Position numbers and translations under genes: made by a program. Shown piece after piece: positions 43,945 to 53,225 of a stretch of DNA of 64,000 nucleotides. The first letter of the stretch is position 1; the number at the start of each line of letters is the position of its first letter. Source of the DNA: Lentilactobacillus fungorum. GTDB lineage: Bacteria; Bacillota; Bacilli; Lactobacillales; Lactobacillaceae. The stretch spans positions 17,123 through 81,122 of the forward strand of contig NZ_BNJR01000011.1 in NCBI RefSeq assembly GCF_016860605.1. Direction: 5' to 3'. The notes under the pieces were generated by a model that was given only the letters and a program-made list of their open reading frames with translations, searched no databases and had not been told where the DNA came from.

Positions 43945-44376
43945 ATGACGTTAATTGTTAACAGCACAAAACCAATTCGAGCCGCTGCAGCCTATATTCG
44001 GCTATCAGTCTTCGTTTTAGAACGTGGCATTGCACTTACTGACGAGTTTGATGATAAGGATTCAGATGATATGATTTACGCTGTTTTGTTTAAAGAAAGC
44101 CAACCGATCGCAACTTGTCGCTTTGAACAATTGGACGCCACCACGCTTAAAATTGGTCGGGTGGCAACCCTGAAGGCGTATCGCGGCCATGGCTATGGTA
44201 GACAAGTTATCACCGCAATGGAAAATCGGGCCAAAGAAGCCGGCTTGACTCAATCAATTATTCATAGTGAGTTAACCGCCCAAGGCTTTTATGAAAAAAT
44301 GGGGTATCGACCAATTTCCGATGTTTTTCTAGAAGATGGCGTTCCCTGTATCATTGTCAAAAAAGATCAGCTCTAG
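43945..44376 (+). CDS. GNAT family N-acetyltransferase
   Basis: A 143-residue acetyltransferase of the ElaA/YjcF-like type: LSVFVLERGIALTDEFDDKD near the start, KIGRVATLKAYRGHGYGRQVITAME as the acetyl-CoA site and AQGFYEKMGYRPIS at the end. ATG 43945 is behind GAGGTGATC. No partners; substrate unknown. Confidence 0.85.
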   Translation: MTLIVNSTKPIRAAAAYIRLSVFVLERGIALTDEFDDKDSDDMIYAVLFKESQPIATCRFEQLDATTLKIGRVATLKAYRGHGYGRQVITAMENRAKEAGLTQSIIHSELTAQGFYEKMGYRPISDVFLEDGVPCIIVKKDQL

Positions 44377-44457
44377 CGGTTATTATAATCACTTTATCCT
44401 AACAAACTTACGGCTAGCTGATCGGGTTATGCTGAAGAAACTGATTATCATCATTAT

Positions 44458-44506
44458 AAGCCAATCGCGCAATCATCCCCAATAGGGTTAATTGCGCGAT
44501 TGGCTT
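44458..44506. terminator. Long symmetric hairpin between convergent genes
   Basis: AAGCCAATCGCGCAAT pairs perfectly with ATTGCGCGATTGGCTT; T runs are weak on both sides. Confidence 0.6.
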
Positions 44507-44533
44507 AAATGATGAACTCAAATATGATTATTT

Positions 44534-45877
44534 TTAATTTTTAAACGAATGAATTGGTGCCGGGATTCGGCCGCCTCGATTCACAAATTTAGCTGGACTA
44601 TTGGGGTTGACTGGCATCACTGGCGCATACCCAAAAATACCACCGAAGTCAATTTGGTCGCCAACCTGTTTGCCCGCCGCCGGGATCACTCTGACAGCAG
44701 TTGTTTTATTATTAATAACCCCGATAGCCGCTTCGTCAGCAATCATCCCACTAATTGTTTCAGCTGGCGTATCACCTGGAATTGCAATCATGTCTAAACC
44801 AACAGAACAAACTGCGGTCATGGCTTCAAGCTTTTCCAAGTTCAGATTACCATACTCTACGGCTTTGATCATCCCACTGTCCTCAGATACTGGAATAAAG
44901 GCACCGGATAAGCCGCCAACATGTTCACATGCCATCACGCCACCCTTTTTAACCGCGTCATTTAAGAGGGCCAATGCAGCAGTCGTTCCAGGTGCCCCAA
45001 CGCTTTGCAAACCAATTTCTTCAAGAATCTCGGCAACTGAATCTCCCTGATTTGGCGTTGGGGCCAGTGACAAATCAACAATTCCAAATGGTACGTTTAA
45101 GGCTTTAGCCGCGACATTCCCAACAAATTGCCCCATTCTAGTTACCTTAAAGGCAGTCTTTTTAATCGTTTCAGACACTTTATCAATGGGCGCCCCACTC
45201 ACTTTTTCCAATGCTCGTTTAACAACTCCGGGTCCGCTAATCCCGACATTAATCACTTTATCAGCCTCACCGACGCCGTGAAAGGCACCTGCCATAAATG
45301 GATTATCTTCGACCGCGTTTGCAAACACCACCAAGCTCATGCAACTCACTGGATCGATTGCTGCCAGCTCTTTGATGACTCGACCCATTTGCTTAACGGC
45401 ATCCATATTAATCCCTGCCCGGGTTGAGCCAACGTTAACCGAACCACAAACCCGTTTGGTTTCACTCAACGCCTGTGGAATTGAATCAATTAACTTTTGA
45501 TCACCACTCTGTTCGCCCTTTTGAACAAGTGCTGAAAAGCCGCCAATTAGGTCTACTCCGAGTGTTTCAGCCGCTTTTTCCATTGTTTGCGCGTAAGCAA
45601 CGTAATTATCGTCATGACAAGCTGCGGCAACCATCGAAATAGGCGTCACCGAAATCCGTTTATTAACAATGGGGACCCCATATTCTGCTTCAATTTGGTT
45701 AGCAACTTTTACTAGATCCTTTGCGCTAGTTGTTAATTTGTCATAAATCTTTTGCCGTGCTTTACTACCATCACTATCAATGCAGTCAAACAGCGAAATT
45801 CCCATTGTAATGGTTCTGATGTCCAGCTTTTCTTCTGAAATCATCTGGATCGTCTCTAGAATCTGTTTGGTTTCCAT
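44534..45877 (-). CDS. DUF711 (UPF0210/PFL) family protein
   Basis: A 447-residue cytoplasmic protein of the DUF711 family: [17 protein letters not shown] near the start, [23 protein letters not shown] region ([12 protein letters not shown]), and [22 protein letters not shown]. It is second in a two-gene operon after an ACT-domain protein, an arrangement conserved in many Firmicutes and archaea, suggesting that the ACT protein modulates it. The fold is pyruvate formate-lyase-like without a glycyl radical loop that I can see. Reaction unknown. Confidence 0.88.
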   Translation of the reverse strand: METKQILETIQMISEEKLDIRTITMGISLFDCIDSDGSKARQKIYDKLTTSAKDLVKVANQIEAEYGVPIVNKRISVTPISMVAAACHDDNYVAYAQTMEKAAETLGVDLIGGFSALVQKGEQSGDQKLIDSIPQALSETKRVCGSVNVGSTRAGINMDAVKQMGRVIKELAAIDPVSCMSLVVFANAVEDNPFMAGAFHGVGEADKVINVGISGPGVVKRALEKVSGAPIDKVSETIKKTAFKVTRMGQFVGNVAAKALNVPFGIVDLSLAPTPNQGDSVAEILEEIGLQSVGAPGTTAALALLNDAVKKGGVMACEHVGGLSGAFIPVSEDSGMIKAVEYGNLNLEKLEAMTAVCSVGLDMIAIPGDTPAETISGMIADEAAIGVINNKTTAVRVIPAAGKQVGDQIDFGGIFGYAPVMPVNPNSPAKFVNRGGRIPAPIHSFKN

Positions 45878-45888
45878 CTTGATGTCTC

Positions 45889-46158
45889 CTATAATTTTTG
45901 AATGGCGTCAAACAATTCTTGGCGTTGAATATGAATATCCAAACCAACTCTTTGACCCAGAGCTGTCAGAGATTGTTGAACGACATTAAATTTAACGTTG
46001 TTTTCATCCCACTCGCCCATCAACATCATCGTAAACTCCCCGTGCATTAAGGTCTGCGAAATATCCGTAATGTTCACTTGTAATTCAGCCAATTGTTGAG
46101 AAACTGTCGCAACAATTCCAACTTGATCATGACCAATAACTGTAATAACCGCTTTCAT
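45889..46158 (-). CDS. ACT domain protein (UPF0237/GcvR-like)
   Basis: An 89-residue protein made of one ACT domain: [25 protein letters not shown], the typical ligand-binding loop, then [23 protein letters not shown] 46158 has AAAGGAAAG at good spacing; the longer start at 46176 does not. It lies 11 nt before the DUF711 gene. ACT domains usually bind amino acids, so the pair may be amino-acid responsive. The 312-nt gap to the next gene (46159-46470) shows no gene; it is AT-rich with a TATAAT near 46433. Confidence 0.87.
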   Translation of the reverse strand: MKAVITVIGHDQVGIVATVSQQLAELQVNITDISQTLMHGEFTMMLMGEWDENNVKFNVVQQSLTALGQRVGLDIHIQRQELFDAIQKL

Positions 46159-46470
46159 CGCTATCTTTCCTTTCACCCAAAATAGGTTTTATGTCACTTA
46201 ATTTAAAGCGTGAAGTGACAACGAGAAAAAGTGATTGACCAAAATTTGCCTGTGTCATCTAACCCATCGCTGGTTAAATGACACCTACAATAATTATTAT
46301 TTTGATATTTAGCCAATCCTCATCATTTTCTAACGCTTTTATTTATCATACTCGAAACTATCTTAACCATCAATTTGTTTTTAAATTTAACCTGATGAAT
46401 TAATTGCCTTGAGATTCATGCTAATAAAAATGATATAATTTTATTAATTTAGTAAAAAGGTGGTACCTTT

Positions 46471-47037
46471 ATGGCAACTGAGAAAGAAAAATTTTTAGCG
46501 GGTGAACCTTACCTGGTGATGGACCCAGAACTAACGGCTGATGAGACAAAGGCCCGACGACTCTGCAAAATGATGAACGAGTTAGATGACACGGCCAGTG
46601 CTGAAAAAGAACAACTGATTCGTAAGTTGTTCGGTTCAGTTGGTAAAAGCCCGTGGGTTCAACCTAATTTTCGTTGTGACTTTGGCTATAATATCCATGT
46701 CGGTGATCATTTTATCTGCAACTACGATAACGTCATTCTAGACATCGCACCAGTGACAATTGGCAACCACTGCATGTTAGCGCCACGGGTGCAAATTTAT
46801 TCAGCTTATCATCCATTAGACCCAGCTGAACGGGCTAAATTTGTGGGAATGGGAAAACCAGTGACTATTGGCGACGATGTCTGGATTGGCGGCAATTCCG
46901 TTATTTTACCAGGGGTCACGCTTGGTAACAATGTCATTGTTGGTGCCAATTCTACAGTCACTAAATCCTTTGGCGATAACTTAATCATTGCTGGTAATCC
47001 CGCTCGAGTCATCCGTGAAAATCCAGTCAAAAAATAA
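46471..47037 (+). CDS. Sugar O-acetyltransferase (maltose/galactoside type)
   Basis: A 188-residue hexapeptide acetyltransferase of the LacA/Maa group. The N-terminal KEKFLAGEPYLVMDPEL is the Mac domain; FGYNIHVGDHFICNYDNVILD, the catalytic His in YSAYHPLD, and TIGDDVWIGGNSVILPGVTLGNNV are the acetyl-CoA helix repeats. It acetylates galactosides or maltose with acetyl-CoA. ATG 46471 is behind AAAGGTGGTACC. No sugar operon is adjacent. Confidence 0.9.
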   Translation: MATEKEKFLAGEPYLVMDPELTADETKARRLCKMMNELDDTASAEKEQLIRKLFGSVGKSPWVQPNFRCDFGYNIHVGDHFICNYDNVILDIAPVTIGNHCMLAPRVQIYSAYHPLDPAERAKFVGMGKPVTIGDDVWIGGNSVILPGVTLGNNVIVGANSTVTKSFGDNLIIAGNPARVIRENPVKK

Positions 47038-47090
47038 TTTTTTTGCCATTTGGTGTTGACAATCAAAATAACCAGGTGTAGATTAATGAC

Positions 47091-47390
47091 AATCATTAAA
47101 TTCAAATTAAAAAGCGATGAAGAGAAACTTCATTTAGTATTAACAATCAGAGAGTTGCTGGTTGGTGCGAAGCAATTTGTTATATTAACTGATTATCGTC
47201 TCTGAGCTGTATGGTCAAAGATTTAAGTAGATCATGCTGGGTACACCCATTATTGTGTCAGCGTATCGTGAAAACTGTACGTGTGAGGTCATGCTAGTAA
47301 TAGTATGGCAAATGAAGGTGGTACCGCGCAAACGCGTCCTTTTAACTATCCCAATTGGGGAGAGTTAAAGGACGCGTTTTCTTTTTGGAT
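47091..47390 (+). ncRNA. T-box leader without an intact downstream gene
   Basis: TTGACA (47056) and TAGATT (47079) make a promoter with 17-nt spacing. The leader has a Stem I-like AGAGAGTTGCTGGTTGGTGCGAAGC stretch, the T-box GGTGGTACCGCG (47317-47328) and a terminator (47330-47387, AAACGCGTCCTTTTAACT pairing with AGTTAAAGGACGCGTTTT, then TTTTT). I could not fix the specifier codon; ATC near 47200 is one candidate. It reads into a truncated ORF. Confidence 0.88.
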
Positions 47391-47429
47391 TTGATGAAAT
47401 TAACGAATAACATAAGGTGGTGAGGACAA

Positions 47430-47624
47430 ATGGAATCGGAGATTAGGCCCGATAATAAGAATCCGGGTCAGATTAGTTACTTAAAAAAGGTTGTATCCGC
47501 ACATAGCATCAATGATGTTTTTAATCACATAGTTACACTTAACATAGCACCTATCACATATTTTACGTCACGCATTTGTCCTCACGTTTTTTCGACAAGC
47601 GAGGACAAACTTAAGTTTTTGTAG
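47430..47624 (+). pseudogene. Truncated ORF behind the T-box
   Basis: ATG 47430 has the ribosome-binding site GGTGGTGAGG and encodes MESEIRPDNKNPGQISYLKK and more, 64 codons in all. From about codon 40 the sequence looks non-coding; the stop TAG is supplied by the TAGGACAGC start of the repeat array, so array growth or a deletion has removed the rest. A T-box normally controls an amino-acid biosynthesis, transport or aminoacyl-tRNA gene, but the remaining part is too short to identify. A hairpin TTTGTCCTC/GAGGACAAA lies at 47574-47610. Confidence 0.55.
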
Positions 47625-47880
47625 GACAGCTGCGTCAGGCAGGAAGCTATGGATAAGCGCCTTGGTCAAAAATTCCAAAACCAGGAATTTCCGCCCAAGG
47701 AGACTTCTCCTTCGATTCTTAACCGCCTGACTCCGCTCACTTATTTTTAGGACAGCTGCGCAAAGCAAGGATCTGCGCGTAAGCACCACTAACAAAAATT
47801 CCAGAACCGGGAATTTCCGTTAGTGGAGACTTACGCTCCGATCCTTAACCACTTTGCTTCGCTCACTTGACTTTAGGAGG
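47623..47880 (+). repeat. Tandem pair of palindromic AGGACAGCT elements (array B)
   Basis: Units start at 47623 and 47749. The outer stems differ yet pair: GCGTCAGGC with GCCTGACTCCGC in the first, GCGCAAAGC with ACTTTGCTTCGC in the second; the inner stems are GCCTTGG/CCAAGG and ACCACTAAC/GTTAGTGG. Both contain AAAAATTCC-A-CC(A/G)GGAATTT. The array ends CGCTCACTTGACTTTAGGAGG, whose AGGAGG is the ribosome-binding site of the hydratase gene. Confidence 0.85.
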
Positions 47881-47888
47881 TCACGCTT

Positions 47889-48701
47889 ATGACAGAACAA
47901 GCAACTATGACATTAACTGAAAAAGAAACTAAATTAGCAAATGACTTATTTCATGCTTATCAAACTCATGAACCATTAAAGGAATCAGATTACAAAGGTG
48001 TTGTAACCGATGAAAATGCTGCTTATCGAGTGCAAAAGAAGTTAACGGCGTTAAAAAACGAAGAAGTTGGCGGCTATAAAGTTTCATTAACCAGTAAGCA
48101 AACCCAAGATATGTTCGATTCCGACTCCCCGCTTTATGGCGCTCAGGTCAAGAGTCACTTCGTTCAATCACCCGTGACACTTCACCGTGCAGAATTAATG
48201 GAACCGTTAGCTGAAGTGGAGATGCTGTTCACGGCAAAAGAAGATCTCAGCAGCAAAGACTCCCTTGAAGATTTAATGAAAAAGACCAAAGTGGCTGCTG
48301 CCGTTGAAGTGCCCGATTCTCGCTTTAGTGACTGGTTCCCAAGCCTTTCAAAGTATATGGTCATGTCAGATGCAGCCGTTGGCGGGTTCGTCGTTTATGG
48401 TCAGGAAATGGATACCCAATTATTATTTGATCAAGTAGACGACCTAGCTAACGTGAAATGTGAATTGTTCCATGATGGCAAAAAGCTAAAGGATGGCGCT
48501 TCATCAGAGGTTCTTGGCAACCCATTAAATTCATTGCATTGGCTAGTTGCTAAGCTTGAGGCCCAAGGAATGCCTCTTACTGCCGGCCAACGGGTTTCAA
48601 GTGGCACTTTCCTGCTTCCAGAAAAGTTAACTAAAGGAACTTGGAAAGCGACCTTTGATAAGGGCCTTGGCGCAGTATTTCTAAACGTTACTGGTGATTA
48701 A
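47889..48701 (+). CDS. 2-keto-4-pentenoate hydratase-like protein (FAH superfamily)
   Basis: A 270-residue protein of the MhpD/2-oxopent-4-enoate hydratase group: YRVQKKLTALKNEEVGGYKVSL near the start, ELMEPLAEVEMLF and VAAAVEVPDSRF (acidic metal ligands) and GNPLNSLHWLVAKL. The family hydrates or decarboxylates small 2-keto acids, usually in aromatic ring-cleavage pathways, none of which is seen here. In lactobacilli its role is unknown. ATG 47889 has the AGGAGG that ends array B. Confidence 0.82.
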   Translation: MTEQATMTLTEKETKLANDLFHAYQTHEPLKESDYKGVVTDENAAYRVQKKLTALKNEEVGGYKVSLTSKQTQDMFDSDSPLYGAQVKSHFVQSPVTLHRAELMEPLAEVEMLFTAKEDLSSKDSLEDLMKKTKVAAAVEVPDSRFSDWFPSLSKYMVMSDAAVGGFVVYGQEMDTQLLFDQVDDLANVKCELFHDGKKLKDGASSEVLGNPLNSLHWLVAKLEAQGMPLTAGQRVSSGTFLLPEKLTKGTWKATFDKGLGAVFLNVTGD

Positions 48702-48798
48702 ACAGTTTAAATTTAACCATTACTTAGAACAAATTGAATTGATTGATAATTGATAAAAATGAAATCGTCAAAGCGTGACGAGAAATGCTTTGACAAGC

Positions 48799-48837
48799 AA
48801 AAGGATCACCCCAGGTTAAAACGGGTGATCCTTTTTT
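48799..48837 (+). terminator. Rho-independent terminator
   Basis: AAAGGATCACCC pairs with GGGTGATCCTTTTTT. Confidence 0.85.
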
Positions 48838-49007
48838 AACCGTTAATTTTGAGCTTGCTATCATTTAGCCTGTCCGACCAAATAGCCCGATTCCAGTTCA
48901 AAAATCACCCCATCAATTCCAAACTAAAATCCTATGCCTAAGATCTCCTGTAAGTAAAGTTTGTGTGCTGACAGCCCGTTAATAGCCGCTAATGCCTGAT
49001 TACCAGC

Positions 49008-49036
49008 TTGACTTTTCGAACAAATGTTCGTATTAT
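49008..49036 (+). promoter_or_regulatory. SOS promoter with LexA box
   Basis: TTGACT (49008-49013), 17-nt spacer, TATTAT (49031-49036). The spacer ends with CGAACAAATGTTCG (49017-49030), a perfect CGAAC-N4-GTTCG LexA operator abutting the -10 hexamer. Confidence 0.92.
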
Positions 49037-49069
49037 TTAATTAATCCATCATATTGGCAGGTAATCTTG

Positions 49070-50362
49070 ATGACAACTCCTCTTGATAACAAGCAACGAC
49101 TGCCCGTCCACGATATTATGTGCATTGACTGTAAGTCCTTTTTTGCATCCACTGAAGCCATTAAGCGCGGCGTCCATCCCCTCGCCGCTAAAATTGCAGT
49201 GATGAGTCGAGAAGAATCCTCTGGCGGCCTCATCTTAGCGGCCAGCCCCTACACCAAACAGAACTACGGCGTTAAGTTAGGATCGCGGCGGTTTGAAATT
49301 AACGATCAAATGAATATTGAAATGGTTGAACCTCATATGGCTGATTACGTTGCTTTGAATTACAAAATCAACCTCATTTATCGCCAATTTACTGACGATA
49401 AAGATTGGTACCCCTATTCAATCGACGAGAGTTTTATCGACGTCAGCCATAGCCATCAACTATTCGGTACAAACTTGCAAATTGCTAAAAAAATCCAGGA
49501 TCGGGTATTTCACAAAACTGGTATTGTGACTTCCATTGGCATCGGCCCCAACCCCCTCTTGGCAAAACTAGCTTTAGACAATGCCGCTAAAAAGGCTGAA
49601 CCTTGGCGGGCTCATTGGCACTATGATGACGTTGCCGAAACCATCTGGCAAATTCCTAAATTAGAAGATATGTGGGGGATTGGCAGCCATACGGCTACTA
49701 AATTAAATCGACTGGGCATCTATACCGTCAAAGAACTCGCTCACGCAGACGTTCAACTTCTCAAAAAGCAATTTGGGATCTTAGGCGAACAACTTTACTA
49801 CCATGCTTGGGGAATTGATTATTCCGAGATTGAAAAGAAGTATCTCCCCCGATCAGAAAATAAGGGCTATGGGAATTCTCAAATTCTCATGCGAGATTAC
49901 ACTGAGCTATCAGAGTTGCTCACTGTCCTTAGTGAAACTGCCGACCAAGTTGCTTCTAGGTTACGCAAGAACAACGTGGTCGCCGAAGTTGTGGGCATCT
50001 TCATCGGGATGGCCACTACTGATCAACAAGGCCGCACCCATTTTTCAGCCCAAATGCACATCGAGGCTACTAACACTACTCAAAATATCACCCGGGCTGT
50101 CCGCTATTTATTAAAGTCAAAGTGGGATGGCAGCGCGGTCCGTTCAGTCGGTGTGCGGTGCAACCGGCTTTCTCGAAAGCGGCAAACCCAATTTAGTATT
50201 TTCGTTGATCCCGCTAAAACCTTGGCTCATGAGAATCTTGATAAGACAATTGACACTATCCGAAAAAAATATGGTTATGCAGCCTTAATTAGGGCCTCGT
50301 CCAAAACTAAGGGCGGCACTGCAATTAAGCGAGCGAATCTGCTTGGCGGCCACCAAGCCTAA
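49070..50362 (+). CDS. Y-family DNA polymerase (UmuC/UvrX type), SOS-regulated
   Basis: A 430-residue translesion polymerase. The palm carboxylates are in CIDCKSFFAS (D20 region) and YSIDESFIDVS; then GIGPNPLLAKLALD, the helix-hairpin-helix stretch MWGIGSHTATKLNRLGIYTVKELA and the little-finger domain with C-terminal RKKYGYAALIRAS. Length and sequence resemble plasmid/phage-type UvrX-YqjW polymerases rather than DinB. ATG 49070 is taken because the longer frame from 48992 would start upstream of the LexA-controlled promoter. A small gene follows 16 nt downstream. Confidence 0.92.
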   Translation: MTTPLDNKQRLPVHDIMCIDCKSFFASTEAIKRGVHPLAAKIAVMSREESSGGLILAASPYTKQNYGVKLGSRRFEINDQMNIEMVEPHMADYVALNYKINLIYRQFTDDKDWYPYSIDESFIDVSHSHQLFGTNLQIAKKIQDRVFHKTGIVTSIGIGPNPLLAKLALDNAAKKAEPWRAHWHYDDVAETIWQIPKLEDMWGIGSHTATKLNRLGIYTVKELAHADVQLLKKQFGILGEQLYYHAWGIDYSEIEKKYLPRSENKGYGNSQILMRDYTELSELLTVLSETADQVASRLRKNNVVAEVVGIFIGMATTDQQGRTHFSAQMHIEATNTTQNITRAVRYLLKSKWDGSAVRSVGVRCNRLSRKRQTQFSIFVDPAKTLAHENLDKTIDTIRKKYGYAALIRASSKTKGGTAIKRANLLGGHQA

Positions 50363-50378
50363 TGGGAGGTCATTAACG

Positions 50379-50699
50379 ATGCTAACTGAATCTAAAACCC
50401 TTATTAACAATTACCGCCATTATTTTACACGATTACCAAACACATTATATTGGCTAGTAATCGTCGATAATCATTTTGCCGATCGCTATTATTTTTTCCT
50501 TTATAGCCAAAAGATTGGTACTAACTTGCTGCATTCCCACGAATTGTTGGCATTAGCTCATGATAAATCCCGATATCAACAAGTTTTAGGCGACCTAAAA
50601 GCCATTAGCCATCTTCGAATCGACTATCGAGACACCACTCATCTGGTAGAACCCACGGCGGAAGTTACCGTTGATAAAATTCACGGCCACAGCAGCTAA
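50379..50699 (+). CDS. Small protein in the polymerase operon
   Basis: A 106-residue soluble protein, starting at ATG 50379 with GGGAGG; a longer frame would overlap the polymerase. It is rich in aromatic residues and histidine (NNYRHYFTRLPNTLYWLVIV, FADRYYFFLYSQK). It does not resemble the YolD protein at 7.1 kb. Co-transcribed with the polymerase behind a LexA box, so likely part of the DNA-damage response. Function unknown. Confidence 0.75.
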   Translation: MLTESKTLINNYRHYFTRLPNTLYWLVIVDNHFADRYYFFLYSQKIGTNLLHSHELLALAHDKSRYQQVLGDLKAISHLRIDYRDTTHLVEPTAEVTVDKIHGHSS

Positions 50700-50798
50700 T
50701 CACTGAAATTAGAACGGATCACCGGTTCTTATTAGGCGCTTTGGTAGGCTAACTATGATATATTATTAATGATTCACGTACCTTGAAAGGAGTCTCTT

Positions 50799-51836
50799 AT
50801 GTCTCGTTATCTCGCTAGATTCAGGGGACTATCTGCCCTCTTAATAATGCCAATGGTTATATCGCTTGTAATAACCACTCCGACGGCTGCTCAACCGGCC
50901 GCCCAAGTGCTGACTAAGAAAAAAATAACGCCCAAAGCTTATCATGCGACTGCCGGATACATTTACAGTACGCCAAAATTAACCAAGCCAAGTCACAATG
51001 CCAAGCATTACCCCAAGACAATTTTTTACGCTTACCAACAGGTTCTCGTTAAAAAAGCGACTGGTAAAAACGCTGTTTATTATTACGTTAGCAGCCAAAA
51101 CAAACAACTCCGTGGCTATATTTGGCGCGGGTACTTAAAGCCGATAGCCAAGCAGCAATCGGCGATGTCTCAAAAGTCCCTTATTAAATTGATTAACGCA
51201 GCCGCCGATATGGATCCAGACAAATCACTTTTGGGTCTCAAGCAGATTAACTATCAAGCGCACGAAAACGTCTTTGACCTTGGCTATAATTTGCTGCACT
51301 TTTCGCCTCAATCAACGTTTAAAGATCATCAAGCAACGATTTATGTTACTGCTAATCAATTAACGCCCTACACTGAAGCGGCGATGACCAAATGGAATCA
51401 AGCCCTCGGAACAACCGTTTTTAAACTGGGGAGCAAGCGCAGCCATACCCTAACCGTTCAATTTGGAAACGGCACTAAAGAGGGCTGGGATGGCCTCTAC
51501 AATGGCAAAGCAGTCTACGTTGACCAAACTCACTTCGACGATCCCAAGTATCCAATCGGCTATATGAATCCTAAATTAGCTGAACAAACTTCAACGGATC
51601 AATACTGGACAGGGGTAATCGCTCACGAGCTTGGGCATACTTTAGGCTTGGATCACACCGGTTACCAAGAAGATTTGATGTACGCACCGAATAGCGATGG
51701 TAATGTGATTGCGAAGTATCTATGGAAAAAACCGATTCAAAAATCAGCAAGTGGGTTAGACGGCACCGAAATGGCCACGATCACCACTCGGGATTTAGAT
51801 CGCGCCAAACTTGCCAAGCAATTGGGGTATTGGTAA
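50799..51836 (+). CDS. Secreted matrixin-like zinc metalloprotease
   Basis: A 345-residue secreted protein. Signal peptide of about 33 residues; an N-terminal domain ending GYIWRGYLKP that is shared with the tandem proteins at 0.02-1.96 kb; a C-terminal domain with the zinc motif HELGHTLGLDH (HExxHxxGxxH, near residue 275) followed by an LMYAP stretch that is the Met-turn of matrixins (M10A). It would cut extracellular or wall proteins, held at the surface by the N-terminal domain. The start follows GAAAGGAGTC. Confidence 0.88.
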   Translation: MSRYLARFRGLSALLIMPMVISLVITTPTAAQPAAQVLTKKKITPKAYHATAGYIYSTPKLTKPSHNAKHYPKTIFYAYQQVLVKKATGKNAVYYYVSSQNKQLRGYIWRGYLKPIAKQQSAMSQKSLIKLINAAADMDPDKSLLGLKQINYQAHENVFDLGYNLLHFSPQSTFKDHQATIYVTANQLTPYTEAAMTKWNQALGTTVFKLGSKRSHTLTVQFGNGTKEGWDGLYNGKAVYVDQTHFDDPKYPIGYMNPKLAEQTSTDQYWTGVIAHELGHTLGLDHTGYQEDLMYAPNSDGNVIAKYLWKKPIQKSASGLDGTEMATITTRDLDRAKLAKQLGYW

Positions 51837-51881
51837 GATTTTATCAGTGAAATAGTCATTTTTAGATTATTAATTCATCAT

Positions 51882-51947
51882 AAAAAGGCCAAGTAAGTTG
51901 GACCGCCCTCCATCAAAGGTGGCCGATCCAATTTACTTGGCTTTTTT
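51882..51947. terminator. Bidirectional terminator
   Basis: AAAAAGGCCAAGTAA pairs with TTACTTGGCTTTTTT; inner arms GTTGGACCGCC/GGCCGATCCAA. Confidence 0.85.
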
Positions 51948-51949
51948 AG

Positions 51950-53119
51950 TTAAAATAAGTTAAGCTTAGCAATTCGTTGACAAGCTTCCGTGAATCTCGG
52001 CTCATCAATCAACAACCCAACACGGACATAACCTTCGCCGCCCTTGCCAAAACCATTTCCTGGGGCAACCGCCACGGCTGCTTTCTCTAAAAGCAAGTCA
52101 GCAAACGATTCGCTGGTATATCCTTTAGGCACTGGCATCCACGCGTAAAACGAACCACCAGAATGGTACGGTTCCCAGCCAATCGATCGAGCAGCCTTAA
52201 AGAATTGGTTCCGGCGCTTTTCATAAAGGGCCACTAACTCATGCACCGTTTGTTGGTCGCTGTTCAATGCGGTAATTGCCGCTTTTTGGATAGCCGGAAA
52301 AACACTGACAAACAAGTGATCCTGAATCAAATTGATGGCTTCAATCATGTCGGCATTCCCCGCGGCAAACCCAATCCGCCAACCAGCCATATTAAACGGT
52401 TTAGAGAAGGTGTAAGTTTCGATACCAACGTCTTTGGCTCCCGGTGTCTGTAAGAAGCTTACCGGCTTTTTACCATCAAAACCAATGGGGCCATATGCAA
52501 AATCGTGAACCACGCCAATGTGGTAATCACGAGCAAACTCAACGGTTCGTTTGAAGAATTCTGGCGTAGCAGTCGCCCCAGTTGGATTATTGGGATAATT
52601 AAGATACATTAATTTAGCGCGGTCAACTACAGCTTTATCTAACTCTGAATAATCCGGCATGAAGTCATTCGCTTCTTTTAACCGCATCAACGCCAATTTA
52701 ACTTGGGCTAACGCGACGCCTGAAAAGTAATCAGGATAGCCGGGATCTGGCATTAAGATTGTGTCGCCGGGGTTTAAAATTGCAAACGGCAATTCAACCA
52801 AGCCAATCTTGGAACCACCTAAAATGGCAATTTCTTTTTCCGGGTCCAAGGAAACGCCATATTCACGTTGGTAAAAATTAGCCGCAGCCTCTTTAAGTTC
52901 CGGATCCCCTCGAAACAGCGAGTACTTATGATTTTCAGGCTTCGCTGTTTCTTCTTGCATTGATTTAACAATAAACTCGGGAGTTGGTTGATCTGGATTC
53001 CCCTGCCCTAAGTTAATGACATCGGCGCCCGTTGCAATTTTAGCATTGACCTTTTTGACTAAACTCGCAAAAAATTGTTTAGGCAACTGCTGCAACACTT
53101 TTGATTCTTCAAACTTCAA
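51950..53119 (-). CDS. PLP aminotransferase in the methionine operon
   Basis: A 389-residue class I aminotransferase: LGQGNPDQPTPEFIV at the start, YLNYPNNPTGATAT, DFAYGPIGFDG and the PLP-lysine region TYTFSKPFNMAGWRIGFA. It resembles the MtnE/YugH group. It follows metI by 106 nt on the same strand behind a T-box, so it may transaminate methionine or the keto-acid of the salvage pathway. A LL-diaminopimelate-type role is less likely because the context is methionine uptake. Confidence 0.82.
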   Translation of the reverse strand: MKFEESKVLQQLPKQFFASLVKKVNAKIATGADVINLGQGNPDQPTPEFIVKSMQEETAKPENHKYSLFRGDPELKEAAANFYQREYGVSLDPEKEIAILGGSKIGLVELPFAILNPGDTILMPDPGYPDYFSGVALAQVKLALMRLKEANDFMPDYSELDKAVVDRAKLMYLNYPNNPTGATATPEFFKRTVEFARDYHIGVVHDFAYGPIGFDGKKPVSFLQTPGAKDVGIETYTFSKPFNMAGWRIGFAAGNADMIEAINLIQDHLFVSVFPAIQKAAITALNSDQQTVHELVALYEKRRNQFFKAARSIGWEPYHSGGSFYAWMPVPKGYTSESFADLLLEKAAVAVAPGNGFGKGGEGYVRVGLLIDEPRFTEACQRIAKLNLF

Positions 53120-53225
53120 AATAATTCCTCCAATTTTCTAGTTTTTAAGCAACTTCATTGAACTACCAAAACGTCATCAATCAAAATATTTGCTGACGTA
53201 TGGCCTCCTAGCTGCTTTGCACCGC

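Noticed and set aside
48992..49069. Longer N-terminus for the Y-family polymerase
   Set aside because: It would begin upstream of the LexA-controlled promoter from which the gene is transcribed.
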